From the NCBI GenBank assembly GCA_012510495.1, contig JAAZHX010000154.1, positions 1 to 54,844 on the forward strand: DNA of 54,844 nucleotides, read 5' to 3'. Both the position numbers and the translations under genes were made by a program. Below the pieces are notes generated by a model, which made no database searches, was not told the DNA's origin, and was given only the letters and a program-made list of their open reading frames with translations. The DNA comes from Smithella sp. (lineage in GTDB: Bacteria > Desulfobacterota > Syntrophia > Syntrophales > Smithellaceae). The stretch's first letter is position 1; each line of letters begins with the position of its first letter. Positions 17,167 through 25,482 of this stretch are shown one piece after another.

Positions 17167-17194
17167 ATTATAACGACAGGCATCCGTTTGTCAA
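17167..17194 (-). promoter_or_regulatory. Predicted sigma-70 promoter of the HtrA gene
   Basis: On the minus strand TTGACA (17194-17189), 16 bases, then TATAAT (17172-17167). Both hexamers are perfect. It is about 65 bases upstream of the htrA start. Confidence 0.72.
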
Positions 17195-17219
17195 CGTAAA
17201 ACGCACTTATAATGATGGT

Positions 17220-17248
17220 TTGAAGTATTTTTTGTCCTGTGTTAGGAT
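17220..17248 (+). promoter_or_regulatory. Predicted promoter of the MCE (mla) operon
   Basis: TTGAAG (17220-17225), a 17-base spacer and TAGGAT (17243-17248) lie 24 bases before the mlaE start. It is divergent from the htrA promoter. Confidence 0.5.
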
Positions 17249-17272
17249 ACCACGTCACGGAGCGAACAGCGT

Positions 17273-18055
17273 ATGTCCTTGTTTGAAAAATTGGGAAATC
17301 GGATCGTTCAGATGTTCGGCGGCTTTGCCGGGACGATCGCGTTTTCCGGGAAAGTTTTTCTGCGGATTTTTCAACGTAAAACATATTCGAGCGCCATGCG
17401 GGAAGTCCTTTTGAACCAGATCTACTTCACTTCCGTGCAGATCTTGCCGCTTTTTCTTATCGTTTCAATTCTCTTTGGTTCTCTTTTTATCGGCGTTGTC
17501 TTCACCTTGCTCAAAGAGTTCGGACTGACCCGGTTTATTGGGCATATCTTAATGGGCTTGATTGTTACGGAATTGTCGCCTTTTTTAACGGTGCTTCTGA
17601 TCACCCTGCGGTCGAGCGCCGCGATTAATACGGAAATGGCTGTGATGAAGGTCAACCAGGAAATCAAAACGCTGGAAATTTTCCGCATTGACATTATCGA
17701 TTACCTGGTGATGCCGCGCATCATCAACGGCATCGTTTCCATCGTTTTGTTAAGCAGCCTTTTTTCCATTGTCCTGCTGGTCAGCGGCAACCTGTTTTCC
17801 TGGATGATGTTCGGGATGAGCTCGGATGTTTATTCGAATCTTCTGTTAAATTCCACGGATTTTTCTGATATAGTCATTGCCCTGTTCAAGTGCGCCGTTT
17901 ACGGATTTTTTATCACGCTCATCCCCATCCGTTTCGGCCTGCGGGCGTCACGGGAACTGACCAGTATTCCCGTGGTGGTATCCCAGGGCATGGTGAATGT
18001 TTTTGCGGCCATACTGATGATCGAGGTGCTGTCATTAATCACAAAATTACTGTAA
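17273..18055 (+). CDS. mlaE: MlaE-type permease of an MCE lipid transport system
   Basis: A 260-residue inner-membrane permease of the MlaE family. It has about five hydrophobic helices and the family signature around residues 95-130 (SPFLTVLLITLRSSAAINTEMAVMKVNQEI). It would form the membrane channel of an ABC system that moves phospholipids or other lipids between inner and outer membranes. GGAG lies upstream of the ATG at 17273. It is the first gene of an operon with a reduced ATPase, an MCE protein and a lipoprotein, the usual mlaEFD-type order. Confidence 0.9.
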   Translation: MSLFEKLGNRIVQMFGGFAGTIAFSGKVFLRIFQRKTYSSAMREVLLNQIYFTSVQILPLFLIVSILFGSLFIGVVFTLLKEFGLTRFIGHILMGLIVTELSPFLTVLLITLRSSAAINTEMAVMKVNQEIKTLEIFRIDIIDYLVMPRIINGIVSIVLLSSLFSIVLLVSGNLFSWMMFGMSSDVYSNLLLNSTDFSDIVIALFKCAVYGFFITLIPIRFGLRASRELTSIPVVVSQGMVNVFAAILMIEVLSLITKLL

Positions 18056-18507
18056 ATTATTTTGACAGTGAACAGGCGCTCCGGCAGTCGCAGGAGAAGT
18101 TTCTGCGGGACTATCCCCTGCAGGCCGCGCCTGTTTCCGAGGATGTGCCGCTGATTTCCAATCAGGATGTGTACACGAACATCGCCCTGATCAAGCAGTA
18201 TCACGAAAACATACCCAGGCGACAGGCCCGGAAGCTTGCGCTCACGTGCCTGAAGCGCTTTGGCCTCGGGCGGATCGCCGACAGGCGCAATCCGGCGCTG
18301 AATGCCGAAGAGCGCTTTTGCGTCATGCTGCTTCGGGCCGCGATGGTTAAGGATGCCATGATTCTGATCGACCGTCCTTTTCAAATTGTTCCCCATTTAA
18401 AGGATGGCCGCTTTATCATGGATGTCTTAAAAATAATTGACGATTTGTATGTGAGCTGCCACATCTGCGACTACCGCTGGATGAAAGAAAAGTACGGAGA
18501 ACTATGA
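18034..18507 (+). CDS. Reduced MlaF-like ABC ATPase lacking Walker A
   Basis: About 148-158 residues resembling only the middle and end of an ABC ATPase. There is a Q-loop-like stretch (SEDVPLISNQDVYTNIALI), a degenerate signature (NAEERFCVMLLRAAM where LSGGE-Q is expected) and a Walker B-like strand (AMILIDRPF). The N-terminal Walker A region is absent. No ATG, GTG or TTG opens the frame near the end of mlaE. An ATT at 18034 has GAGGTG five bases before it, and a GTG at 18145 would give a shorter product. The start is therefore uncertain. It is followed by mlaD with an ATGA overlap. It may be non-catalytic or a decayed gene. Confidence 0.6.
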   Translation: MNHKITVNYFDSEQALRQSQEKFLRDYPLQAAPVSEDVPLISNQDVYTNIALIKQYHENIPRRQARKLALTCLKRFGLGRIADRRNPALNAEERFCVMLLRAAMVKDAMILIDRPFQIVPHLKDGRFIMDVLKIIDDLYVSCHICDYRWMKEKYGEL

Positions 18508-19457
18508 CAGTAAGCCGCGAATTGAAAGTCGGACTTTTTGTTGCCTGCACGGCCGTTTTGCTCGCCGTGGCGCTTTTGTACCTTGCCGCGGGAAAGGGTG
18601 TTTTCGAGAAAATGCACACCTTCACGCTGTCGTCGCGCTCCGGCGACGGCTTTACCGAAGGCATGCCGGTTGATTTTTCAGGATTCAACATCGGCAAGGT
18701 GCAGGAGCTGGAGCTCAACGACCAGGGCATCGTTTTAATTAAAATCAAAATTCCTGATCGCCATGTGAAATGGGTCCGGTCGGACAGCGTCTTTATTCTG
18801 TACCGGCCGCTGATCGGCGCGGCGCGGATTGTCGTGACCACCTCCAATCTGAACAGTCCGCCGCTTACCGCAGATCAGGTTCCGGAAGTGGCCATCGTCA
18901 ACGATATCAATGACGCCATTGCCAGGATAGAACCGGTCCTGGACCAGGTGACAAAGATTGCCGATCATGTGGAGAGTCTGACGCGCACCCTGTCCGATCC
19001 ACAGGGGGACTTAAATCAGGTGCTGGGCAATGCCGAAAAAATAACCGCGAACCTGGCCTCGAAAAAATCCCTTGTGGAAATGGCCGTTTCCGATGAGGAA
19101 AGCGTCAAAGCGCTGAATGATTCCCTCAAGCAGTTGAAGGAAATCACAACCAATGTTAACCGCATCCTCGCCAAAGTGGATAAGATGGCGGACAAGACAG
19201 ATATGGAAATCTATGGCAGGGAAGGCGCGCTGCCCCAGGTCAACGTCATTCTCAAAGACGTGATCGGAAAACTGCAAAAACTTGACAAAACCATTGATAA
19301 TATTAATAAAATCAGCACAGATACATCTGAAGGCATGAAAGATTTTCACCTTCTGCGATCCGACATCGATGATGTAGTGATCTCCCTGGACAGTGTCGTA
19401 AAAAAACTGAATACCATCGTCGGGTCGAAAAAAGAGCCGGAGTTTAAAGTCCCATGA
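18504..19457 (+). CDS. mlaD: MCE-domain lipid-binding protein (MlaD family)
   Basis: A 317-residue protein anchored by one N-terminal helix (about residues 10-30). An MCE domain (about 38-115: FTLSSRSGDGFTEGMPVDFSGFNIGKV and later LIKIKI) is followed by a long helical C-terminal region. MCE domains form hexameric rings that bind lipids in the periplasm. The ATG at 18504 overlaps the preceding stop (ATGA) and has GGAG upstream. It would be the lipid-carrying ring on the MlaE permease. Confidence 0.92.
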   Translation: MTVSRELKVGLFVACTAVLLAVALLYLAAGKGVFEKMHTFTLSSRSGDGFTEGMPVDFSGFNIGKVQELELNDQGIVLIKIKIPDRHVKWVRSDSVFILYRPLIGAARIVVTTSNLNSPPLTADQVPEVAIVNDINDAIARIEPVLDQVTKIADHVESLTRTLSDPQGDLNQVLGNAEKITANLASKKSLVEMAVSDEESVKALNDSLKQLKEITTNVNRILAKVDKMADKTDMEIYGREGALPQVNVILKDVIGKLQKLDKTIDNINKISTDTSEGMKDFHLLRSDIDDVVISLDSVVKKLNTIVGSKKEPEFKVP

Positions 19458-20116
19458 AAAAACTTCTGTATGTAATTGTCGCGTTATTGATTTGCGCCTG
19501 CGGAGGCGCCGGGCAGATTCCCGCCTGGAAAGAAAAGGGGTGCAGTCAATTGGATGAATACAAAAACAGCTTCCTGACCGGCCGGGAGGCGTCCACCGAA
19601 CCTCATTTTGAAAAAGCCAGAAAAGAAATCGCCGCCGGCAACGACCTGGGCCTTTTGACCATCGCCTATCTGACCAAATACGCGCTCCATACCGCGTCAC
19701 TGGAACCTTTTGACGCGAGCGAATTTGCAAAACTTTATCGGCTCGAACCTCATCCCGGCGATATGGCCTACTGTCATTTTTTAAAAGGCAATTTCAGCGC
19801 CGTGGACGCGAAAGCGCTTCCGGCGAGGTATGCCGGTGTTCTGAAAGCCGCTGTCAACAGGGATGCCGCTGCAGCGGGCCGGGGAATTGCCGCCATTGAC
19901 GACCCGTTGTCCCGGTTGATTGCCTGTGGTGCCTGGACAAGATACCTGCCTGCCGATGAAACCATTTTGCAGATCGGCATTGCCACAGCGTCGGCCAACG
20001 GCTGGCGCAGGCCGCTCTGGGCTTATCTGGAAAGGCTTCAGAACTATTATCTGGAAAATGGGGATCCGGCAAAAGCAAACAGCGTTTCCGAAAGGCTGAA
20101 GCTTTTAAGAAAATGA
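19454..20116 (+). CDS. Lipoprotein of the MCE operon
   Basis: A 220-residue lipoprotein. The signal segment KKLLYVIVALLICAC ends at a lipobox Cys. The rest is largely helical with a repeat-like character (HFEKARKEIAAGNDLGLL; MAYCHFLKGNFSAVDA), suggesting a TPR-like fold. It overlaps mlaD by 4 bases (ATGA). Outer-membrane lipoproteins are frequent partners of MCE systems (such as MlaA or PqiC), but no similarity to either is visible. Role inferred from context. Confidence 0.82.
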   Translation: MKKLLYVIVALLICACGGAGQIPAWKEKGCSQLDEYKNSFLTGREASTEPHFEKARKEIAAGNDLGLLTIAYLTKYALHTASLEPFDASEFAKLYRLEPHPGDMAYCHFLKGNFSAVDAKALPARYAGVLKAAVNRDAAAAGRGIAAIDDPLSRLIACGAWTRYLPADETILQIGIATASANGWRRPLWAYLERLQNYYLENGDPAKANSVSERLKLLRK

Positions 20117-20141
20117 CGCTTCTGGAGTTCTTCCAAAAAAA

Positions 20142-20184
20142 GGACGCATTCTCTTTTTCAAATCTTACGGGAATGCGCCCCTTT
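20142..20184. terminator. Bidirectional terminator between convergent genes
   Basis: GGACGCATTC (20142-20151) pairs with GAATGCGCCC (20171-20180), nine of ten bases, and TTTT follows. It sits between the MCE operon on the plus strand and the lipoprotein gene on the minus strand. Confidence 0.65.
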
Positions 20185-20201
20185 TGTGGTTTGTCGCCGG
20201 A

Positions 20202-20798
20202 CTAGGACTTTGCCGGTTCCGGAGCGGAGATGCTCAGGCTTTCCATGGCTTTTGCGGTTTTCTCTTTCACGGCGGTAGCCGTGGCAACCGCTTCCACGAT
20301 ATTGCCGGATGCAAAACTTTCCTGCGCTTTTGCCAGATCGGCCTCGATCGTTTCCAGTCCGGACTTCGCTTCCGCCAGCTTTTCGGCAGTGATATTTTGG
20401 GGAAGCTTTTTGAGTCTGGACAGGGAGCCCACCTTGCCCTGGATGGCTTCAACCATCTGAGGTATTCCCTCCGTCAGTTCCGTCCATTGTTTGGACAGCT
20501 CGTCTTTTTTGGTTTTTGCCGCCGCCAGGATATCCTTGGCCTTGCCGACAAGACCTTGTGCTTCGACCAGAGCGGCCTTGTTTTCACCCTTGTCGAGCTT
20601 TTCCTTCGCTGACGCCAGGGCAGCTTCCAGCGCCGCCACTTCTTTCGGGGCAAGTTTAGCCGCCTCGGCCTTCGTGGTTTCCACCGCCTGCTCTGCCGCT
20701 TTCATGGCCAGTTGGGCCGGTCCCTTTTCGTCGGCGCATCCCATGACCATGACCAGAATGAACAGCGTTGCTAAAACCTGGACAGCAATTCTTTTCAT
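20202..20798 (-). CDS. Helical lipoprotein, function unknown
   Basis: A 198-residue lipoprotein. The signal helix ends in the lipobox VMVMGC. The mature part is almost entirely Ala-, Lys- and Glu-rich helix (AEAAKLAPKEVAALEAALAS, AKEKLDKGENKAALVEAQGL), likely a helical bundle or coiled coil. A strong AGGAGGAAGGG precedes the ATG at 20798. It lies downstream of mnmG, where rsmG and parA/parB are found in many bacteria; none of these is present here. Possibly a periplasmic stress or envelope protein. Confidence 0.85.
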   Translation of the reverse strand: MKRIAVQVLATLFILVMVMGCADEKGPAQLAMKAAEQAVETTKAEAAKLAPKEVAALEAALASAKEKLDKGENKAALVEAQGLVGKAKDILAAAKTKKDELSKQWTELTEGIPQMVEAIQGKVGSLSRLKKLPQNITAEKLAEAKSGLETIEADLAKAQESFASGNIVEAVATATAVKEKTAKAMESLSISAPEPAKS

Positions 20799-20964
20799 AT
20801 CCCTTCCTCCTGAAAGTTGTTTGTGGATGATCAGTGATCAATTCCAAAGGTTTCCTCCGGGGCATAGAAACAGTATTTTTTTTCGTCAAGGACAATTCCC
20901 GATGGATCCGGTCGGCAAAGGCGAGCCGCCGATGGATTTTCGCCCGTATTCGTTCCCCTGCCGT

Positions 20965-22842
20965 TCAACATGCTGCATTTTGCAGCTCCTTCTTTTTGAT
21001 CATGATCAGAACGGCGGAGACGGCGCCTTCGGTCATGCCGGGGATGCGCCCCATCTGGCCGATGGTCGCCGGCGCGATCCGGGTAAGCTTGGTCTGCAGT
21101 TCATTGGAAAGACCGGGAACGGACGCATAGTCGAAATCCGGCGGGATTTTTATTTTTTCCTGCTCCTTCAGCTTTTTTGTCGCTTCGAACTGACGCCGGA
21201 TATAACCTTCATACTTGGTTTCGATCTCGATCTGTTTTTTGACAAAACGGTCATCTTGCGGCTCCCAGCCGGGAAAACCGTTTAAATCGTCATAGGCGAT
21301 TTCATGCCTTTTCAACAGACTGTAAAGATTGACGGCGTGTGTAATCGGCGGGGAGGACAGAGCTGCCAGCCTTTCATTGATCTCGGGCGTCGGTTTGACC
21401 GGTGAGGATTGGAGCTTCCGGATGCCCTCTTCAATCCGTTTCTTTTGATTCAGCAGATCCAGATAATGAGCGCGGTCAATCAGTCCCAGCTCACAGCCTT
21501 TGCCCATCAGGCGTAGGACGGCATTGTCCTCCCGCAGAATCAGCCGGTACTCGGCCCGCGAGGTGAACATGCGGTAGGGCTCATCCACGCCGCGGGTGAC
21601 CAGATCGTCGATCATCACGGCTGTGTAAGCCTCGGAGCGGTCCAGGACAAAGGGCGGCGCGCCCGCCAGCGCGAGCACCGCGTTGATTCCCGCCCAGATC
21701 CCCTGCGCCGCCGCCTCTTCATAGCCGGACGTTCCGTTGATCTGGCCGGCCAGGTACAGGCCGGAGATGTGTTTGGTCTCCAGCGTCATCTGAAGCTGGG
21801 TCGGCTGAACAAAGTCGTATTCAATGGCGTAGGCGGGCCGCATGATTTCGGCCTGCTCCAGACCGCGCACGCTGTGGACAATCGCATACTGCAATTCCAG
21901 CGGCAGAGAATTGCCCAGTCCCTTGGCATAGACCTCCTGCGTGTCGAGCCCCTCGTGTTCCAGTACGACGGGGTGGCTGGCACGCTCTCCGAAACGCATC
22001 ACCTTGTCTTCGAGCGATGGGCAATAGCGCGCGCTGACACCTTGAATGGCGCCGGAATAAAGAGGGGACTGACGAATATTATCGCGGATGATGCAATGGG
22101 TTTCCTCACGTGTTGCGGCAAAATAAGAGGGCAGACGCTCCGTCCGCAGAGCGGAGGTCATAAAGGAAAAGGGCGCAGGATCGGGATCACTGTCCTGGCG
22201 CTCCAAGATGGAGAAATCAATAGTCGAGGCTTTAAGACGCGGCGGTGTGCCGGTTTTCATCCGCCCCATGTCAAATCCGAGCGATTGGAGTTGACGGGCA
22301 AGCCCCACCGAAGCCAGTTCTCCCGCCCTGCCGGATGGCGTCTGCGACGGGCCGATGTGGACCAAGCCGTTTAAAAAAGTTCCCGTGGTGATGACAATTT
22401 TTTTGGCGCTGTAAAAATGGCCGCTGGCGTCTATTACACCGAGAACTTTGCCGTCCTCAACAACCAGGGACTCCACCATGGCCTGGCGAATATGCAGATT
22501 GGTCTGATTCTCCAGCGTTGCCTTCATGGTCAGGCGGTAGAGCTGCTTGTCGCACTGCATGCGGGTGGATTGGACAGCCGGGCCCTTGGAGGCGTTGAGC
22601 AGACGGAAATGCACGGCGGTTTTATCCGTGACCCGGCCCATCTCTCCGCCCAGCGCGTCGATTTCCTTGACGAGCTGGCTTTTGGCGAGCCCGCCGATGG
22701 CCGGATTACAGGACATCAGCGCGATGGAATCGAGATTGATGTTGAACAACAGTGTCTCGGCGCCCATGCGCGCCGCGGCCAGTGCCGCTTCACAGCCCGC
22801 GTGCCCGCCGCCAATCACCACGATGTCGTAAGAATCGATCAA
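20965..22842 (-). CDS. mnmG: tRNA U34 carboxymethylaminomethyl modification enzyme MnmG
   Basis: A 625-residue FAD enzyme (GidA) that works with MnmE to modify U34 of several tRNAs. The N-terminal dinucleotide site is DIVVIGGGHAGCEAAL, followed by MSCNPAIGGLAKSQLVKEIDALGG and the signature GTPPRLKASTIDFS. The C-terminal helical domain interacts with MnmE. The start appears to be TTG at 22842, with GGGAG nine bases upstream. The partner mnmE is not in the window. mnmG is often near the origin, consistent with the parS site 5.7 kb away. Confidence 0.96.
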   Translation of the reverse strand: MIDSYDIVVIGGGHAGCEAALAAARMGAETLLFNINLDSIALMSCNPAIGGLAKSQLVKEIDALGGEMGRVTDKTAVHFRLLNASKGPAVQSTRMQCDKQLYRLTMKATLENQTNLHIRQAMVESLVVEDGKVLGVIDASGHFYSAKKIVITTGTFLNGLVHIGPSQTPSGRAGELASVGLARQLQSLGFDMGRMKTGTPPRLKASTIDFSILERQDSDPDPAPFSFMTSALRTERLPSYFAATREETHCIIRDNIRQSPLYSGAIQGVSARYCPSLEDKVMRFGERASHPVVLEHEGLDTQEVYAKGLGNSLPLELQYAIVHSVRGLEQAEIMRPAYAIEYDFVQPTQLQMTLETKHISGLYLAGQINGTSGYEEAAAQGIWAGINAVLALAGAPPFVLDRSEAYTAVMIDDLVTRGVDEPYRMFTSRAEYRLILREDNAVLRLMGKGCELGLIDRAHYLDLLNQKKRIEEGIRKLQSSPVKPTPEINERLAALSSPPITHAVNLYSLLKRHEIAYDDLNGFPGWEPQDDRFVKKQIEIETKYEGYIRRQFEATKKLKEQEKIKIPPDFDYASVPGLSNELQTKLTRIAPATIGQMGRIPGMTEGAVSAVLIMIKKKELQNAAC

Positions 22843-22978
22843 GTTATCTGCTCCCTAATCCAAGTCCCTGGACTTAAAATATGTGGAAAGGACATCTCCT
22901 CACAAACGCGTCATACCGCCGTCCGCCGGTATCCGGGCGCCTTCTCGGCGTAGACAGAAAACGTCAATCTTTTTCTGG

Positions 22979-23008
22979 ATTCCGTGTCGCGTTGCGCTTG
23001 CACGGAAT
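22979..23008. repeat. Intergenic inverted repeat
   Basis: ATTCCGTG (22979-22986) and CACGGAAT (23001-23008) form a perfect 8-base stem in the 234-base gap between mnmG and the radical SAM gene. It looks like a dispersed REP-type hairpin; no other clear function is seen in the gap. Confidence 0.4.
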
Positions 23009-23076
23009 GACGAAAGATGTAATATGTAAACTTACGGTAAGGGCTTTAAAAAAACAACAAAAAAAAGAGGACGCGC

Positions 23077-24003
23077 GTGGGCAAACCGGATTTCTGGAAA
23101 AACAGCAAACGCTATTACGATCTGAAAAGCTACTGGCGCAACCGGTTCGGCTGCACGGTTCACAAGCTGCAGATCGACGCGGGCTTTACCTGCCCCAACC
23201 GCGACGGACGCGTGGCTATGGGCGGCTGCATTTACTGCGACGGACGGGGATCGAAGCTGCGCCAAAGCGGGGCTCTTCCTTGTGTGGCCGACCAGATTGC
23301 GTCCGGCAAAAAATATTACAAGCCGTCCGCGTCAAAATTTGTCGCTTATTTTCAGACCTTTACCAACACCTACGCTCCGGTGGAAAAACTCAAAGCGCTC
23401 TACGATGAGGCGCTGGTCCAGGAAGATGTCATCGGCCTGTCCGTCGGCACGAGGCCCGACTGCCTGCCCCCGGAGGTGATCGATCTTCTGGCCGGCTATG
23501 CGAAAAAATATCACGTCTGGGTGGAACTGGGTCTTCAGTCCGCTTTCGACCGGACGCTTGATTTTATCAACCGAGGGCACAACTTCGCGCAGTTTGCCCG
23601 GGCTGTTGAAGCGCTCGAAGGCAGAGGATTGAACCTCTGTGTTCATGTCATTCTCGGCCTGCCCGGAGAAAGCGATGAAGACGTTCGGGTCACGGCAAAA
23701 ACGCTGGCAGCCCTTCCGGTCAACGGCATCAAAATTCATTCTCTTCTGGCGCTGGATGGCACAAAGTTGGGTGAAATGTACAAACAGGGCGCCATTCCCA
23801 TGATTACCAAAGAAAAGTACGCATCCCTCGTCGTGGACATCCTGGAACTTCTGCCGTCAGAAATGGTTATCCAGCGCCTCACCGCCGACGGTTACCGGGA
23901 TATACTGCTGGCCCCCGCCTGGGCGAAAAACAAGCTGGATGTGCTCAACACCATCCACAAAGAACTCGACAAAAGAAACACCTATCAAGGGAGACGCTGT
24001 TAA
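23077..24003 (+). CDS. Radical SAM protein, TIGR01212 (YtqA/YhcC) family
   Basis: A 308-residue radical SAM enzyme. The cluster Cys residues are in CPNRDGRVAMGGCIYC, a widely spaced C-x11-C-x2-C typical of this family. Further features are ELGLQSAFDRTLDFINRGH and HVILGLPGESDEDV. The reaction is not established to my knowledge. The start is GTG at 23077, preceded by AAAGAGG. It stands alone on the plus strand and ends before a strong terminator. Confidence 0.9.
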   Translation: MGKPDFWKNSKRYYDLKSYWRNRFGCTVHKLQIDAGFTCPNRDGRVAMGGCIYCDGRGSKLRQSGALPCVADQIASGKKYYKPSASKFVAYFQTFTNTYAPVEKLKALYDEALVQEDVIGLSVGTRPDCLPPEVIDLLAGYAKKYHVWVELGLQSAFDRTLDFINRGHNFAQFARAVEALEGRGLNLCVHVILGLPGESDEDVRVTAKTLAALPVNGIKIHSLLALDGTKLGEMYKQGAIPMITKEKYASLVVDILELLPSEMVIQRLTADGYRDILLAPAWAKNKLDVLNTIHKELDKRNTYQGRRC

Positions 24004-24069
24004 CTTCTCATTCCTGAGAAGCAAACCCCCCTCGTAAAAAACCATCATGCCCGGCGGCGCGCCTCGAAG

Positions 24070-24090
24070 CATGAAAATTCTATTTTCATG
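24070..24090. repeat. Perfect 9-bp hairpin
   Basis: CATGAAAAT, a TCT loop and ATTTTCATG form a perfect stem in the 150-base gap after the radical SAM gene. The flanks also contain CATGCCCGGC and GCCGGGCATG arms, so the whole gap is a nested palindrome, possibly a mobile hairpin. Confidence 0.5.
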
Positions 24091-24123
24091 GTAAGTCTGG
24101 GAGTCAGGGGGTTAACGCGGCCG

Positions 24124-24151
24124 GGCATGACTTGCGGCTCATGCCTTTTTT
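24124..24151 (+). terminator. Rho-independent terminator
   Basis: GGCATGA, an 8-base loop and TCATGCC are followed by TTTTTT. It is placed to end the radical SAM transcript and abuts the end of the cytochrome gene on the other strand. Confidence 0.78.
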
Positions 24152-24154
24152 CGC

Positions 24155-25402
24155 CTAGCGGGCAATGGCCTTGGGCACGAAAATCAAATCTTCATTGGCT
24201 TTGGCGCCATTCTTGATCAGCGTCTCCTTGGTCAGGAAATTCTTGCGATCCACGTGACAGGTGTCGCATTTGCGGGTCCGGTCCGTCCGTTTCTTGATAT
24301 TGTGCGCGGGTGTATCCCAGTAGTTGGCTACTGCGTCGAAATGCTCCATTTTGATGCCCGCCGGAGCAAAAGTGTCGCGGACCGTGGGAATCAGCCGCAG
24401 GGTCGTCAGGACTTTTTTGTCCCGCGGAGAGCGCCCCAGAATCATGCCGGGGCTGGCCGCGGCATGGCCTCCATGGCAAGCGTTGCAGTTGCGGTAGTCA
24501 GATCCGGAGTGGCAACCGTAGCAGGACACTTTGCCCTCATGCTGACGATGGGTGACCTGCGTTTCCATTTTAGTTTCCTTGCCATTCGGGTGGCAGTTTT
24601 TGCAAGCCGGACGCTGCGGGACTTCATTTTTGGACTTGTAGGCCGTGCCGTCGCCGTGGAACTCCGCCTTTTTGTGGCAGTCCATGCACAGCATGCCCTT
24701 CTGATAATGAACATCCGGCGCGCCACCGTATTCACCCGTGTACTCCGGATAGACGCGGCCGCCGTGGCAAAACGTGCAGGTTTTGCCCTCGTCCTTTTTA
24801 ACGAATTTGTGCTTCGCGATCAGCCCAATACTGATCCCGCCGACCGGCGCGCCTTTCACGTGGCAGTCGCCGCAGGAGGCGTGGCAGCTCCGGCAGGATT
24901 TTTCAAAAACCTTCTCGTCAAATGTTTTCAACTCTGTCGCGGAGAACCGGGGCATGACGCCCGTCCGCTGACCGCTGGTGGTGTAGTGCAGTGATTTGGA
25001 GTAGTTGTCGGAAATCTTTTTGTGGCAAACCCCGCAGGAACGCAGATTGTCCGAGGGCTTCTTCAGCATTCCGAAGTGGGCTTTTTCCTTGCTGAGCTCC
25101 CCGTCGTTTCCGGCGTGGCACATGACGCAGCCCGCCTTGAAATGGGGATCTTTGTCCAGCAGGGCCTTATCGACCACATACCCTTTATACATTTCTTCCG
25201 GCCGAACTGGCGGAGGAGCACCCGCTCACCCCTCGCCCTCGCTTTTGGGCAAAACGGGCGGCTTGTGCATGGACTTCATCAACGCATCATTCGTATGGCA
25301 CTGAATGCATTTATTGGTGGTGGCGGCAAAGACCGAGAAACCGTAAAGTACTGCGATCAGCGCGGCAAGAAAAGAAAGAAGGAACTTGTGTTGGCTTTTC
25401 AC
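24155..25402 (-). pseudogene. 11-heme c-type cytochrome interrupted by in-frame TGA
   Basis: One continuous frame apart from a TGA at 25228-25226. The first part starts at GTG 25402 (AGGAGG four bases upstream) with a signal peptide (FLLSFLAALIAVLYGFSVFA) and a CIQCH heme site. The second part has ten more CxxCH motifs (CVMCH, CGVCH, CRSCH, CGDCH, CTFCH, CMDCH, CKNCH, CYGCH, CNACH, CDTCH). The stop falls in a low-complexity linker (PKSEGEG then AGAPPPVRPEEMYKG). If read through, the product would be a 415-residue periplasmic undecaheme cytochrome. If not, the second part lacks an export signal. It follows a periplasmic rhodanese gene by 80 bases. Nonsense mutation, sequencing error and readthrough are all possible. 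Confidence 0.85.
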
Positions 25403-25482
25403 GACACCTCCTGAAGGGAAGAGCGGGGCAAGATGTAACAAATCAGCTTCCCCCTGTCAAACGGATTCATCGGGGGCGTTGA

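Noticed and set aside
17890-18055. Upstream ATG extension of the reduced ATPase into mlaE
   Set aside because: It would overlap mlaE by 166 bases, and the translated part is not ATPase-like.
25226-25228. Cytochrome TGA as selenocysteine
   Set aside because: It lies in a low-complexity linker with no Cys-like position, and the downstream stem (GCGG with CCGC) is weak. Nonsense mutation or error is preferred.
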